Assembly (NCBI GenBank): GCA_949128115.1
Contig: OX421965.1
Location: 57,964,012-58,028,011, forward strand
DNA: 64,000 nucleotides
Source: Anaspis maculata
Taxonomy: Eukaryota; Arthropoda; Insecta; Coleoptera; Scraptiidae
Direction of reading: 5' to 3'
Each line of letters opens with the position of its first letter. Within the stretch, counting starts at the first letter, position 1. A program made the translations under genes and the position numbers. The notes beneath the pieces are model-generated. The model made no database searches and was not told the DNA's origin. It saw only the letters and a list, made by a program, of their open reading frames with translations. Below are positions 1 to 12,841 of this stretch, one piece after another.

Positions 1-2452
1 ATACAAATCAGTGCTCTCAATTCTGACAGCAATCAAACAAAATGCAAAATGAGTTTTTTCGTAAAAGAGTTTCTAGAAAAATTGACCCCTTAAGCCTAAG
101 GTTTATCTTACCGCAATTTGGTTTAATTTGTTTTGTCAAATTCATGCAATATATGTCTTTTTGAATATCTGTTCTGTTGTACAATAAGCCGTTTAAAAAA
201 CATGAATGATAAACATATTTTGATTATGTACCTATACTATACTACTACTCTCAATCTGTTCTGTTTGTTGTGTAAAACAGAAACATTTAATATAGAACCT
301 ATATACCCAGGTATACATACAATATGTGAAGTGAATAAATATGCGAAATACCAATTCTATGAGGGTATATACATAGATCAAGTATTATAATTTAATGACT
401 CAGAACTGCGAATGTTTAAAGCTGTGAATTTTTTTTTAAATTAAATCAAATTTTTTGATGTTACCTAAAAAGTCCATCATTTCAAACATTCGAGCACACC
501 TTTACTGCCGTCAGGCGGAAGAATAACATATGTGCAGTGAAACCGATTTTACAGAAGACCTATTTGAAAATTGAAGCTGATTTAAACAATCATATTTTTG
601 TTAAATATGAATATTTCATGCAGCCTTCTTTTAAATAATTATTGTGGGGAGAAGTCTCAGACCATGCATCAGACCGCACCGAGCAACCACCATCGAACTC
701 CAGCAGACACGTGTTTCGACCTGTTTTTTTTTCAATATCTTATTTGAAGTGAAAGTGAGCTTACCTGCCAAGATGCCACAAGTGAAAAAAAGCTTACTTG
801 AAAATCTTGAAATGTTTGATTAACACATACGGCAATCCTCACTAGCAATTTCGAAATTTTGCTTAGGTGCCGTACGTTGCACAGGTAAACCACAGGTAGT
901 GGTAAACGTGATAGCAATTTGTTGTGAAAGGAGATTGCTAGAATGCTAGAGATGACTAGGCAAAGAAGCCGCAAGTGACAACTGTTGTGTCTCTTTTAAC
1001 TAGTCGAATTTAGTTTGATCACATACGGCAAAATCTTCAAGTGAAATACAAATGGCGTTTGATTATTTTAGTGAATTTATAACCATTACTTATTTTCGTT
1101 TTTCATACATACAAACATGAAACATTTTTCAAGAAAACTTAAGCCGGAAAAACCTCATATCTTTTTCTAAATTAGCTCATTGTAAAAATCGTCAATTGAG
1201 ACTTCATTGTAAGCTCCATTATTTGAGTCCGGTTTCGAAAAGCCAGGTCGGCTTTGCATTTTCAAGTGAAAAACTCTTGGAAAATTGAGAAAAGAAATTT
1301 GTTGCAGAATGTTTAAGAACCAGTTAACCTCTCTTGTTTGAAAAAATTGTGAAAATCTGTTCAGGTACGATATAAAAAGTTATCTATGAATTTGAGAAAA
1401 TGTTACCTCCAAAAGTTAATCCAATCTTTCCTCCAACTTTCATTTGCAGTATGTCTGAACCCAAAAAGAATATTATGCGGGGCTTACCGCAGGTCGCAGT
1501 TTACACTGCAGCTTTTTTTTTATTGCACTGAATGTGCAAGTTTCATTTTAAAAAAATCACCGCCGGAAAACCGGAACCGAGTCGCATTTGAAAAGAAGCC
1601 TTATAAACGACGTGACACCCAATCAATCTATCGCAATCTACTTACGATATCAGTTGGAATTTCTCGAAAAAAGTCAATCCCCAGCAGAAAAATACGTCTG
1701 AGTTGAGTCCTGCACCAAACGCGAGTCGCGTCTTCCTGGTTAAAACCCGGGTGAGCCTCAAGTGGTAGGTAACGGCCAGGAAAAAGTGTGAAAATTTGTA
1801 ACGTCCGACTGAAAAATTGTGAAACACTCCGATTACTGATTAGGTAAATCTAGTTTTTTTATCATGTTGCTTTTTGCAAAATTTGGCTCGAATCCATCAG
1901 GTAGTTTCTGTCTTATTAAATGTCAAAATTTCAAACTATGACATTTTTCATTTATTGAGAGGTGACAGTGTTGAAGAAATACTTTTCACAGTCCTCAATA
2001 TACATTTTTTAAGGCCTTTCAAATAACATATCGCAAATCTAGTTCTCTGAGATAAAGCTTCTATGAATTTTTCAAAGTAACTCTTCCGTATGGCAGATGA
2101 CAGCCAAAAACTAAGGGTCGCAACCCATCAGGGTAAAACTGTTCTCTAATTGTCTTGGGGGGCTTCAACATGAATTGTTTATACTTCTTACCTCCCTGAT
2201 CACAATACTTCCATTTCATTTGAAAAAATTAGTGCTAATTTCCAGCTGAACAAAATTCAATTTATCAACTTCTCGAAGATGACGTAGGGACGGAAATATC
2301 ATTAGGTGCGATTCTCTTGAAAATAACATTCCATGAACTCTCTGTTATACGATGTTATTGCTTAATTAACAGCCAATGGCCGACAAGAAATTTTTTACAT
2401 AACAGAGCGTTGATAGAATGTTTCACAGAATCGCACTATAAACTATATTAGT
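1..2452. other. noncoding, nothing recognised
   Basis: AT-rich sequence with many short homopolymer runs. The longest open frames are about 100 codons, lack recognisable motifs and overlap in opposite frames. No RNA gene or clear repeat structure was seen. Confidence 0.5.
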
Positions 2453-3106
2453 TATTATACAGGGTGATTCAAAAGTGTCGGACCAAAACAATACACGGTA
2501 ATGGAATCTTTTATAAAACCCACAAAAATAACTGAAAAAGTTTTTCGACTTTCACGTTTGAAGTTATGACGGGTCAGTGGTCCTTCGAGCACTTCTATTT
2601 TCGTTATTCCAAAAGATTTTTGTCCACAGTTGGTGCAAGAATTATGAACAAAAAATGTCAACTACTGTGTATGTACTACGTTTCCCTTTGCCACAGGTGA
2701 TTCATTTATGAAGTAAAGAAATCTACTTTCTCCAAAAAGTCCTCCCAAAATTTTTTTTAGCTGCAAAACCATGTAACCATCTGCTCTACATCGATTGAGG
2801 GACCAATCAAACGGTTCAAAGACATTTTTCAAGAAAACTCACAAGTTCTTGACTCACCCTGTATAAAAAATAAAAATTTAATACATATCCGGTGGTTTGT
2901 TTTTCTTTTTCATAATCCCTGCCACCATTAGTTTATTGAATTATTTTCAAATAACGGAACTGGAAGCGTTCGAAGAACTACCCTTTGACCCCTCATAACT
3001 TCAAAGTCCAAGAATTTTTTAAATTTTTTTCCTGGGCTTCATAAAGAATTCCATGTAGGTACTGTATATTGTTTTGGTCCGACACTTTTGGATCACCTGT
3101 ATAATA
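2453..3106. mobile_element. MITE-like element with CAGGGTG inverted ends
   Basis: The ends TTATTATACAGGGTGATTC and its near complement (ending CCTGTATAATAA) are inverted. The pairing continues inward with GTGTCGGACCAAAACAATA against TATTGTTTTGGTCCGACAC, and further with the ATAACTTCAAA region near 2990-3050. The ~650-bp element has no open frame for a transposase, so it is non-autonomous. Its central part (GACTCACCCTGTA, then a run resembling ATACATATCC) recurs in the element at 17181-17586, so both are one family. Confidence 0.75.
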
Positions 3107-5301
3107 AGTAAGATTTCAATAGCTCATCATCTTTTTGCCATAATTCATGTAAAAATTTAGAATTAAATAATTCCAGAATAAAATATAACACATCTCCCTA
3201 CATGATTCCTATTTTGATTTCCACTGTCTTCTATACCCTAGCCGATTTATTCCTGATGAAGTATGGGACAGATGTTGAAAATCAAGACTTTTTCTTGATT
3301 CTTTTACCTTTTTACTGCTGGTTTTAGTGTGAACACCGTGGTTTTGGTGTGTTTTAGTGTAGTTATTGTGCTCAAAGGGAATTTTATCATTATTCCCTGA
3401 TCACCCTGTATCTACATGGAAGAGCGATAGATGATAATTTGATAATTTTTGCAATATCAAACATCTATATTACTGCATTGCCTTCCTTAGTTTCTAGTTC
3501 TTTCGAAACTGTGAACTTGGAGTGCTGAATAATATATCGTTGAAAGTACCGCGGTTGTTTTTGAAAATTGTAAAGTGCAGTTAGCTGTGGAAGTAGATAC
3601 GTATGTCTGCGGCTTGATTCACGTTCCCGCTCACGAGGCGGTCGGTCGGGCAGGCGACTGGAATAAGAGGCGGCTGAAGACGTTGAAACGTCAAGGTCAC
3701 TTGATTTGGTGCCATCAAATTTTGGATTTTGATTTGTGTTATCTACACAGGATAACAGCGTTATTCGGAAAGAGAAGGTATAAGAACACTCGGTAGTTAG
3801 TGATGTACCAAATTGAATGGGATCCATACCTAACATACCTGCGTCAAAATGATGTTAGCTATGCTGCGGGATGCCAGTTCTGATTTAGTTGTCGAGGTCA
3901 AGTTTTGACATTGACATATTACTTTATTTTTGTTTTGTTTTCAAAACACCGGTAATCACGTAACTTTTAATATACTGAAAAGTGTTGGAAGGTTTAACAG
4001 TAACAAAAATAAATATAAGCACGAGATGTGACATAATAATTACAGTTTGAAAAATGATCGAGGAGGACCCATTTGTAGCGGCGGAGTCTGATTTCGTTGC
4101 AAGTGATCTCGTGACCTGGGATTATGACCCCTGAATATCAACCTATAGAGGTAGGGTCAAGTGAGCTCATGAGTGTATCAGTCTATGAATGTATGAACCC
4201 AGAATTGGAGGTTTTTTAGGTTAAAAGGTCATCATTACTCTGGACAGGCTGGAGAAAGGGGTCTCGTTGGCGCCCCATAAGAACTAGGTGTTTGACATAC
4301 CTAGGTATTTGACAAAAGTTCACGTTAAATCATTCGCTGTTCTAGAAGCATGATCTGTGATCCTGGCCCACAGAGCGCGGCTCAGGCCAGTGAGCAAACC
4401 AGCGACGCAGTCCCCAGAATGACAATTTGACAACACAGCGTAGTTCAAGTATGAAGGTTTTATGTCATAGAGACACAACTAATTGAAACGTATCTTCTAG
4501 ACATAAAAAACAGGGACACCAACACAACTCGGTAACAGTCCTATAGGCGCAACCAAGTCTTTGGGTTTGTCAGTGGCTGCTGATGGTTTTAGAAAATAAA
4601 ATCGCCGGTGGTGAGCTGGCCGTTCATAATTCTCTCATCTCTTATGAACGTCTATCCCAAGGTCTCTGCTTTTTCTCTCCACGGCCCTGAGAAAAAAATC
4701 GTACTGATAGGGATAGGGATTGACATGCACTTGCAAAATAAAAATTTGCAATCAAGCCTGATCAAGGCAGTCTCCATGAAAACAAGTCAAACGACGGGGT
4801 GATATTTGGAACAACGTTGATAGACTTTCTTCGTGGCAGTCAGTACCAAACTCGCTGACAGGTTCTTTCCTGGCAGCTCTAATTTAGAAAAAAAAAAGAC
4901 TGGGTGTTTTCTAAATTGTTTTTATCCCGGCTACTGATTTGAAGAGTAAAAAAATGGCCCCAAGTGGCCCAAGCTTGATGATGTATAAGTCACTTTTACT
5001 CAGAATAAAACAAGCTGGTTTCTCTTCAGACCTTGAAAAGGAATCAAACGTAAGTCTTTGGTGATGGTTTTGAAAACTTTTTTCTCTTTTTCCATCAATT
5101 TTGGGATCTTCACTAGTTGATTTTTCCGTTCATCATTTTGGTCAAATAGCCATAGAACGATTCAATGTCACAAGTGTCAGTTGTGACTTTTTTGCTGCCT
5201 TGATATCTTATAAATTGTGCTTTTGCTGATTGCTGCCGCTGGCTAGTGCTATTTCTATGTATTTGGTGCTATTTGTTCACACGCTCGCACGCACGTTGCA
5301 A

Positions 5302-5345
5302 GTACGTATATGAACCGAGAACCGCATTTTGGTTCATATACGTAC
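5302..5345. repeat. short perfect inverted repeat
   Basis: A 15-bp stem GTACGTATATGAACC pairs perfectly with GGTTCATATACGTAC across a 14-base loop. It may be a microsatellite-like palindrome or a MITE relic; nothing shows that it is transcribed. Confidence 0.6.
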
Positions 5346-6884
5346 GAGTCAAAGCTTGAATTCGCGCCATTTGGCCTTAATTACGAGAAATTCTTTTTTG
5401 CATTTCTCTCCATTCGATTAGTTTCAGTTCTGCTAAGCAAGAGAAATTAATTAAGCTCCGCACCAAGCCCCGATGCGGGCAATAATGGAACTTGAGGTTC
5501 ACAATGTAGTCCGTCGGCGTCTTTAGGGCTGAAAGCATGTCGGCACTTTTCCGGAAGCACATAATGTCTATAATGCAGCTTTTCACCACTTCGGTGGAAA
5601 CTGGCAAGTCGCTCTATATAGGTACCTACACAGCCAGCGCGCGGAGCTTTCGCAGCTTCAAGTATAAACTTGCGACTCCAGCGAGCGAGCGCCTGGCGCT
5701 CTCTTTTGCCCCTTTGACGGTGAATTTCCTCATCATAAAAGTCGCTACAATTTCACATCTTGCACACATACACTTTTCACATATACACACAGGCAGGTAG
5801 GTACGCCACACCAAAGCAGAAACCTTTAAAAGTTCGACGTTATAATATAAAAGCAATCTTGGAGCACTCTCGAAAACTGGGTGGCGGCAGCGCGGCGGTG
5901 TACCTACACTCGTACATTCCCATGTTATTCCTCCTCGTTCTCTTCCTCCGTGCCTCGCCCCTGCTCCTCTGTCCTCATCATGTGTCCAATGTTTGTGGCT
6001 GCGGAGCTGGGAACGCATATATACAACCGCTAAAGAAAAGTTGCACTCGCTTTGATCTTCCTTGTGCTTTACAATTATATAAACCTACATCATTAAGTCC
6101 GAAGCTGTTATGGAAAAACGTACATTTTTATGAAACGTCGGGGCGCGTTTTCTAATTATATGTAGAAGAGAGATCTCTGGTGGAGAAGAGGTTGACTGAA
6201 GTTCGCCGATTTCAATGGGGCCTGCGGCCCTTTGGAATATAAGGTATGAGCCACGCACACATATATACAGCCCCGGCGCTTGAGATAATTGTAACACAGT
6301 CATCCCATAAAGTAAATCTAGTAAGCCGCGCTTTATTGCCGAGGGGAGGTTTTGGCTGCTGCCCGACGGTTAACGACAGTTCCTGGAGCGCTTTCCGAAA
6401 GCTTCTCGAGGACCTGCCGTGCGATAAAAGCGCGTCCTTTCTGAATAAAGCTTTCGATTCCTATCGTGATGGTCATCTGAAAAAAGTACCGAACGCTTCT
6501 TTATTTATATACCTATACACGGTGATTCAGCAATAATGTTGATGAATGCTTTGAAGAAAATACTCTTCTTGTTGCCCTAAGAATACGTGCCAATTGACTA
6601 TTGATCAAACGCGCCCTAAAAAAAAATCTGCTGAAACACCACAATACTTTTCCGATCAGTATCCAGGAATCTATGGCTCAAAACCTTTTTCAAAATTGTC
6701 TCATTGTTGAATCGGCTCACGGGTAAAAAACGTTGCTGCAGGGAAATGCATTCTCTCAAGTCGGAAAATCTCTGAAAACGGCGCATGGCCGATTTCGACC
6801 ATTACATTATTGCAACTGAAATAAGTAATGCATCTTTTCTATAAATATGTTCGACTGGAAGTCGCGGGACCTAGAGTATGCAGG

Positions 6885-7260
6885 GTAGCCCAACAAAAAC
6901 CGTACATTGGCTATTTTCTATATTTAGCCCCTTCAATCCCATAGCAACCCCATAGCCGACCCAATTCCGAAATTTCAAATGACACCACCCACCTTGCGAT
7001 ACATCAAATTGAGAAAAATTAAATTCTTTTCCCAAAAAAATATATTGAAAATTGTTAACCCTACCCCCTTCTTCCTGAAATTATTTGACTGTCCCATTTC
7101 ATATTCTCAACCCCTCAATTTTCTGCAGTGTAATCAGCGTCATTCCAGACAGCATCGAAGAAGAAAATTTTCGGTGGAAAAAGTGCTACCCAAATTCACC
7201 CCTTTGCTTTCCCCCACCCCGACTCAAGAAGACTCAGGGGGCTGCAGAACCTGAAACTTT
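6885..7260. repeat. dispersed repeat, copy 1
   Basis: It shares the segment GTGTAATCAGCGTCAT, ACAGCATCGA and AATTCACCCCTTTGCT, plus TTGCGATACATC further left, with 62740-63060. Both copies have C-rich tracts ending in CCCC runs. The family is unclassified and the edges are approximate. Confidence 0.65.
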
Positions 7261-8456
7261 GTTGAAAAATCTGGTTTTATATCTGCCACTCTCTTCAGAA
7301 ACCACCTCCCATTAACTTTTCCAACAGAAGTTCTTCTGTTAAGTTTCATAGAAGCATATCGTAGTGGTAACGAAGATATTGCTGCGACCATGGATCAAAC
7401 ACAATCAATACGTCAAGCGCTAGAATCCGAAATCAACATCTTAAAACAGAAGCACCACATTAATGAGAGCATTATTTTGAAATTATTCCTATTTTATTCT
7501 TAGTCGATCAATAACAAATTTGTAGGTACCTAAACAGGTAAAAAGTTGATTTAAATCAACCGATTTTTTCATTTGAATCATGTGATTAAAATCATTTCAT
7601 TATATTTGATTCCCCGGTGCAGTTTTCTTCAAGAAAAACCGCCAAACTTCATCTCCTCTTCGTCCCGCCATTTTTTTTCTGAGCGCTGAGCGAATATAAA
7701 ATTTTGTATACCACCACAAACAGCTTACCCCACCCCTGACGAACCATCCTCAAGACGTGACGACACTTGTTGCTTTGACAAGTACCTATTGTAAATTATT
7801 GCATATTGTTCGATAGTTCGATAGAGTATAGGTCATGACTGACATTGAATATTGAATTACACTTGTAATGAGTTCCCAGAACTTCAGCTTATCTGAAAAA
7901 AAACAAGAAGTTCAAATATGGTATAAACTATAAAACGAACAGAAAACAGATCTGGACACCAGAAGAGTATCGATATTTGTATTGTATTTTTGACTTAATT
8001 ACCACAGATTTTTTTAAATTGGCAAAGAATTTCAATAAAACCGGAAAAATCTGATCGAGATAAAAAAATCCGATTTAAATAAAAAGAATCCCATTTAAAT
8101 GAAAAAAATCATTTCTTTTTCAGTTTTTTTTCAAATTTAAATAACAATTTTTTTGCACCCTGCACCTAAATGGAATTCCAGTAAGTTCGGCTCAATGACA
8201 CCGAATTTTAATGGGGGCCTTTGAATTTCAACTTATACCACATAGAACTGAGTCTATATTATCAAATTAAGAGAGTAAGATTCAAAAGGAATCGGACTTA
8301 TTCCAAAGTTTAGGTTCAAAATTTCGAAATCTAATTCAAAATTTTCGCGATTCTATAAGCTCTGAATGCCTCCTTGGTGCGTAATGGCAGCGCCTCCACC
8401 ATTGATGAGGTGCTTCTGCATTGACCGAGCATTGAGGTTTTTCAGTCGTGATTGAA

Positions 8457-9118
8457 CACTATACAGGGTGTAACCGATCGCCGATCGACCGAAAAAAAGT
8501 ATACTGTACTGCGTTGTTCTCAAACCTACTGAGAATGTATGACATATATTATTTCTATTTTGCTTTCAGTAGTTTTCTTGTAATGGTGATGAGAAGTTCG
8601 CATTCAACACTTTGGATATCTTCTTTAATAGAAGAGATTTTATGTAGACAGTATAATCACTGAAAACTGCGTTGAGCTGTTGCGCACTGCACAGCCTCTG
8701 AGGTTATGAATTTCTGGTTTTGCCATACCAGTTATTTTTCTTCGCGTTTTGAATTTCTACTAATATTACCTGTGGATTACGTTGCAACACAGCATCATCA
8801 TGTTCCTTTTTGCCTCCACGGCAACCAACAGGAATTATTACCTAGCTGACACTTAATAATGACACTTTGCAATGTGTAGCTAGGCAAAACATTATTGAAT
8901 AATGCCGACTAAAATAATTCCTTTTCCATAGAGATACGATTTACGAATGCACCTTTTTTGTGGTTGTCCAGAGTTGCCAGCGTTTCACTTCTTTCGATGG
9001 TAATTCCTCAGCCAAGAGAAGCCACAAATTTTTTGTAACATTTTTCTGTCACTGATATATCACTTGAAACAACGTGGTATACTTTTTTTGACGGTCGATC
9101 GGTTACACCCTGTATAGT
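8457..9118. mobile_element. MITE-like element with CAGGGTGTAACC inverted ends
   Basis: The left end CACTATACAGGGTGTAACC, followed by GATCGACCG and an A-run leading into GTATAC, is mirrored at the right by GTATACTTTTTTTGACGG, CGATCGGTTACACCCTG and TATAGTG. The element is about 660 bp and has no transposase frame. It shares only the outer CAGGGTG with the other elements of the window. Confidence 0.7.
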
Positions 9119-10636
9119 GGTAACAATATGGTACGAGGGACTGCGTATGGGTGAATGTGTATAGCAAATTTTCATTATAGTTATTGCAAAATTGGTACAT
9201 GGAACATGGTACATACCTAGTATAGGTAAACTGAAAACAAAAATAGGTTTCAAAGTAGCTTACAGAAAAAGACATCAGCTTCGCTTCTGCATAGAATTCC
9301 GAAACAAGATGAAAGTGAAGAGCTCCACTTCCCTTTTTACTCCATGCACACCGCAACAACCTTCGATTTTCACGCTCATTACCTTTACAAGTAATCAATC
9401 AAACTTAGCATTAGATAATTTTCCTCGCCAATGCACCTTTTACACTCACGAAGGCCGACTTACTGAAAACTGACGACAAACGTAATTAATTAAAGCAGCA
9501 TTAATTGCTCATTTGAAGCATTTTAGGCGGTGGTATATAGGTAGATAGGCGGACTATATAAACCTTTACGCTAAAATGTTGCATAATAATTACTAGCACC
9601 TTTGTTGGTGAATTAATTAGAGTTCTGTGTGTACACGTATCTATTCGACAAACAACAGGTCATATTACGAGCAGTTTTATTATTAGGGGGAAAATTTGCG
9701 TGTATTACCTGATTGCCGTGTGTCACAAATTACCGAAATGAATTGATTCTCCCGACCACTTTGCTTTTTCCATGACACAAATCGGTGATTTATTGCACTG
9801 CCGAATGATAAATTACGCTCCGGCAAATTTTTGAAAGGCCACCGACACTCTATCGATTACAAAACAAACGGTATACAAAATGCTGCTGTTTTCAGCTTCT
9901 CGTCATTAAAAAATTATCCGCAAGCTGGTTGGATGCAGATTTTCCACTCTACTTATGAAGCATTGACCTCGCGTTTCCCGAAAAATAGGACCATCAAGTA
10001 ATTTTTCCACTACTTGCCTATGCGCTATACTGAACTATTTATTTATTTATTTGTGAGGATGCTGTGCTTAATGGACTTGATTTCACTCACCCTAGAATGC
10101 ACCATGTTCCAAATTCAAACTTACGCGTTCAGAAGGCCAGAAATATTTATGAAAAAAAAGGGGTACTTGCCAATGGAATAGATTTAGCTGGAAATAGTTT
10201 TGATTGCTAGTATAAGTGGAAAGAGGACTCAGCTGAGGGTTTTACAAATATCCGGTCATTCTCTACAGAAAAAAAGAAATTTGAAAAATTCATCCTGAAA
10301 ACTTCGCGCCAGGACAGAAATTTTGAGTGGGATTGGTCTGTCTGGGACGACTGGGTGATAATGGAATACTCAATAATGTCAGGAATGTCACTGTGACAGT
10401 GTCATTTTGAACATACTCGCAAGACCGGTTTCATTTCGAATTCTCTCACCATGGGCAATAGAGTCGACCAAAGTTTTGAAGAAACTGACTCCAGAAACCT
10501 CTAATTATACTGTCTTAGTCGAGATAATTTATTTCCAGGGAGAAATCTGAAAGATCAGCAATAGCACAAAAATAAGAGGTTGAAAATGGAACAGTGAGCT
10601 TTTAGAGTACGCATTATTATTATGCAATTCAGGATA
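9119..10636. other. noncoding; homeodomain-site-rich unique stretch at 9470-9870
   Basis: No gene. Between about 9,470 and 9,870 the sequence is non-repetitive and rich in AATTAATTA-type homeodomain core sites and ATCGATT-type motifs, as insect enhancers often are. A short (ATTT)n tract is at about 10,037-10,053. Confidence 0.35.
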
Positions 10637-11547
10637 TAGTAGGTTCACTTGTACTGTGATTCTAGTTGGCTGGGCAAATTTTCTACTTTAGCATTGTAGG
10701 CTTGCCACCTTTTCACCTGGTGTGAAACTGACTTCTCTGGAAGTGAAGTTATATTTCTTATCAAATCGATATTAAAGTCTTGGAAAACTGACCTGGTCAT
10801 ATGTGGAAGTGCAACTAGGGGGACGCAGAGCTGTGTTACCGTCATGTAGACACCAAAAGAGCATGGGGCGGCCGCAAATCTAAGTCATCTTGACGGCGGC
10901 CCATTCAGGGTCGACAAAAACTCGTCTCGGGAAGCCCCAAAACGGAAGCAAATTGCAAATTGAAGGTAATAACATCAATTTTGGTCCAATACGCAACTTT
11001 AAGCGGCTGGGTTTTTTGAAATTTGGTTTAATTCACTTTTTACACGTAAATTCTTTTGCCAATGACAGACTGCACGGCGATCCTTGTATCGCCTATAATT
11101 CTTCAGGGTTTGGCTTGTATTTTTGACTGGAAGAGGCGAAAGGGTTGATGATTGCATGGGGCCCCTTTTTTGGATGAAGGGCATTGTATACTCTTCAATT
11201 TGAAGCATCGAAAGTTGAACCGGCTTCGAGAGGTTAGAAATATTTTTGACAACTGTCAAATGTCAAGGCTCTTTTATTTTATTGGATTTATTTGTTTATT
11301 GGCGAAAATTGAAAACAGATCGAAAAATTGCTACATTATCCAATAAAATGGAAAAAAGCGTCAGACATCACGTCCCGCAAAAATGTTCCGGCTATCTGCA
11401 GAGGAAATACGCAAAAAATGTGTTTCAAAACTGGTCCGGCCAGAGCAGCCAACTGCAAAGTTTTGGGGATTTTCTATATTTCACATTTGGAAACTTGGAA
11501 ACAAAATCTCACAGCCGACTAGAATCACAGTACAAGTGAACCTAGTA
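10637..11547. mobile_element. inverted-repeat element with 5-bp target duplication
   Basis: TIRs of about 30 bp (GGTTCACTTGTACTGTGATT at 10642 and its complement ending 11542) bound a ~900-bp element. Both sides are flanked by TAGTA (10637-10641 and 11543-11547), which looks like a target-site duplication. The interior has short open frames but no recognisable transposase. The superfamily is not assignable from these ends. Confidence 0.75.
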
Positions 11548-11860
11548 TGGTTGATACTTTATATTAGAGCTACAAGAAAACGGGAAGGTACCGCGTAGAT
11601 CAAAGCAGTCCAAGCCAGGAAAAGGGCATAGGAAGAAATGAAACTAGGGTCGGCGCGGCGGTTTGATGTTGTCAGTCAGACGGATTTGAGATGATACGAT
11701 TTCAAATTTTGAGGACGACACCTTGACAACGTTATATCGTTGTCAACCCAACAAGGAAAAAGAGCCCTTCTATGTTCTATATCTAATATATTTATACGAC
11801 GCGACGTCAAAAATATATATTGAAAACACCTATTACGGCCTAAATTTTGAGAATATGCGA

Positions 11861-12841
11861 AAAAGGAAAAATACGTATAATCAGTTTCACGGCTTTCTGC
11901 ATTAGAGCAAGCTATGGAAAAATTGTGTTGTGTTGGTACGAATGAAACGATGACAAGGAGATGCCAGCCAGTTCTCTACACGTGCAATTTTTGATGTGAG
12001 ACCTTGTCACCGTGTCGAGGTATCATGTACGCAAAAGTGAAATTTTTTGAGCCTACGCCAGGAATCGTGAGTTTATTTGAAGTGTTTTGCAGTGTGCACA
12101 ATAAGGGACATTGTCTTTACTGGTTGGTGGGTCTCCGCCAAGGTTTTAAGGTTTTTGGCGGCTACTAATGAATGATGTCGAAGATCGGCAGGATACTACT
12201 CGGATGAAAAGACCCATCGCTCAGAAGGCTACATCTTCTGATGCACATCACTGGAGTAGTGAGTACTAGGTACCTACTCTAGCTCTACCTATTATACCTA
12301 CTGCAACAGCAAGCAAGGTATGAAGGCACATGCTGGCAGACAACACAGTGTACCTATACCTACTCACGCCCAAATTGCCTCGTCTCCATGCAGTTCAACT
12401 TCATAAATTATTGTCCTACTATCCATATTGTCCATCTAAAAAGTAAGTTTCCTCTTTGCAGGTTGTTCCTTTTTACATTCCATTTCTTCACGGCATCACG
12501 GACTTTCGGCATAATTTTCTCAGTGGCCGGCAAAAACCTAATAGCTTTTTGGCGAAGACCCACCAACCAGTCAAGAAAATGTCCCCGAGAATGTCCCTTA
12601 TCGTCCACACTGCAAATCACTTGAAGGAAACTAACAATTTCTCGCATATTCTCGAAAATTTCCACTTTCGCGTGCATGACTCCTCGAGACGATGACAATG
12701 TCACATTAAAAATTGCATATGAAGACAGCTAACTGCCAACAAGTCGTCAACGTGCCATATTCGTATCAACGCAGCTGATTTTTTCCACAGCTTGCTCTAT
12801 TGCAGAAAGCCGTGAAACTGATTATATAAGTTTTTTCTTTT
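11861..12841. mobile_element. ~1-kb element with long inverted arms
   Basis: The outer arms share TAATCAGTTTCACGGCTTTC, then TGCA/TGCAA, AGAGCAAGCT and a GGAAAA run. Pairing continues inward (GGTGGGTCTCCGCCAA near 12130 against TTGGCGAAGACCCACC near 12550). Arms are roughly 300 bp and diverged. No transposase frame is visible. Confidence 0.7.

Larger units (their letters stand above)
3107..8456. other. noncoding, mostly unassigned
   Basis: No gene is supported. A short hairpin (5302-5345) and one copy of a dispersed repeat (6885-7260) lie here. The 5,500-6,500 stretch is richer in GC and has overlapping open frames on both strands, none resembling a known protein. 3,570-3,790 is another GC-richer patch. 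Confidence 0.45.

Noticed and set aside
5626..6155. Overlapping ~130-codon frames on both strands
   Set aside because: GC-richer sequence lacking stop codons; neither translation shows domain features.
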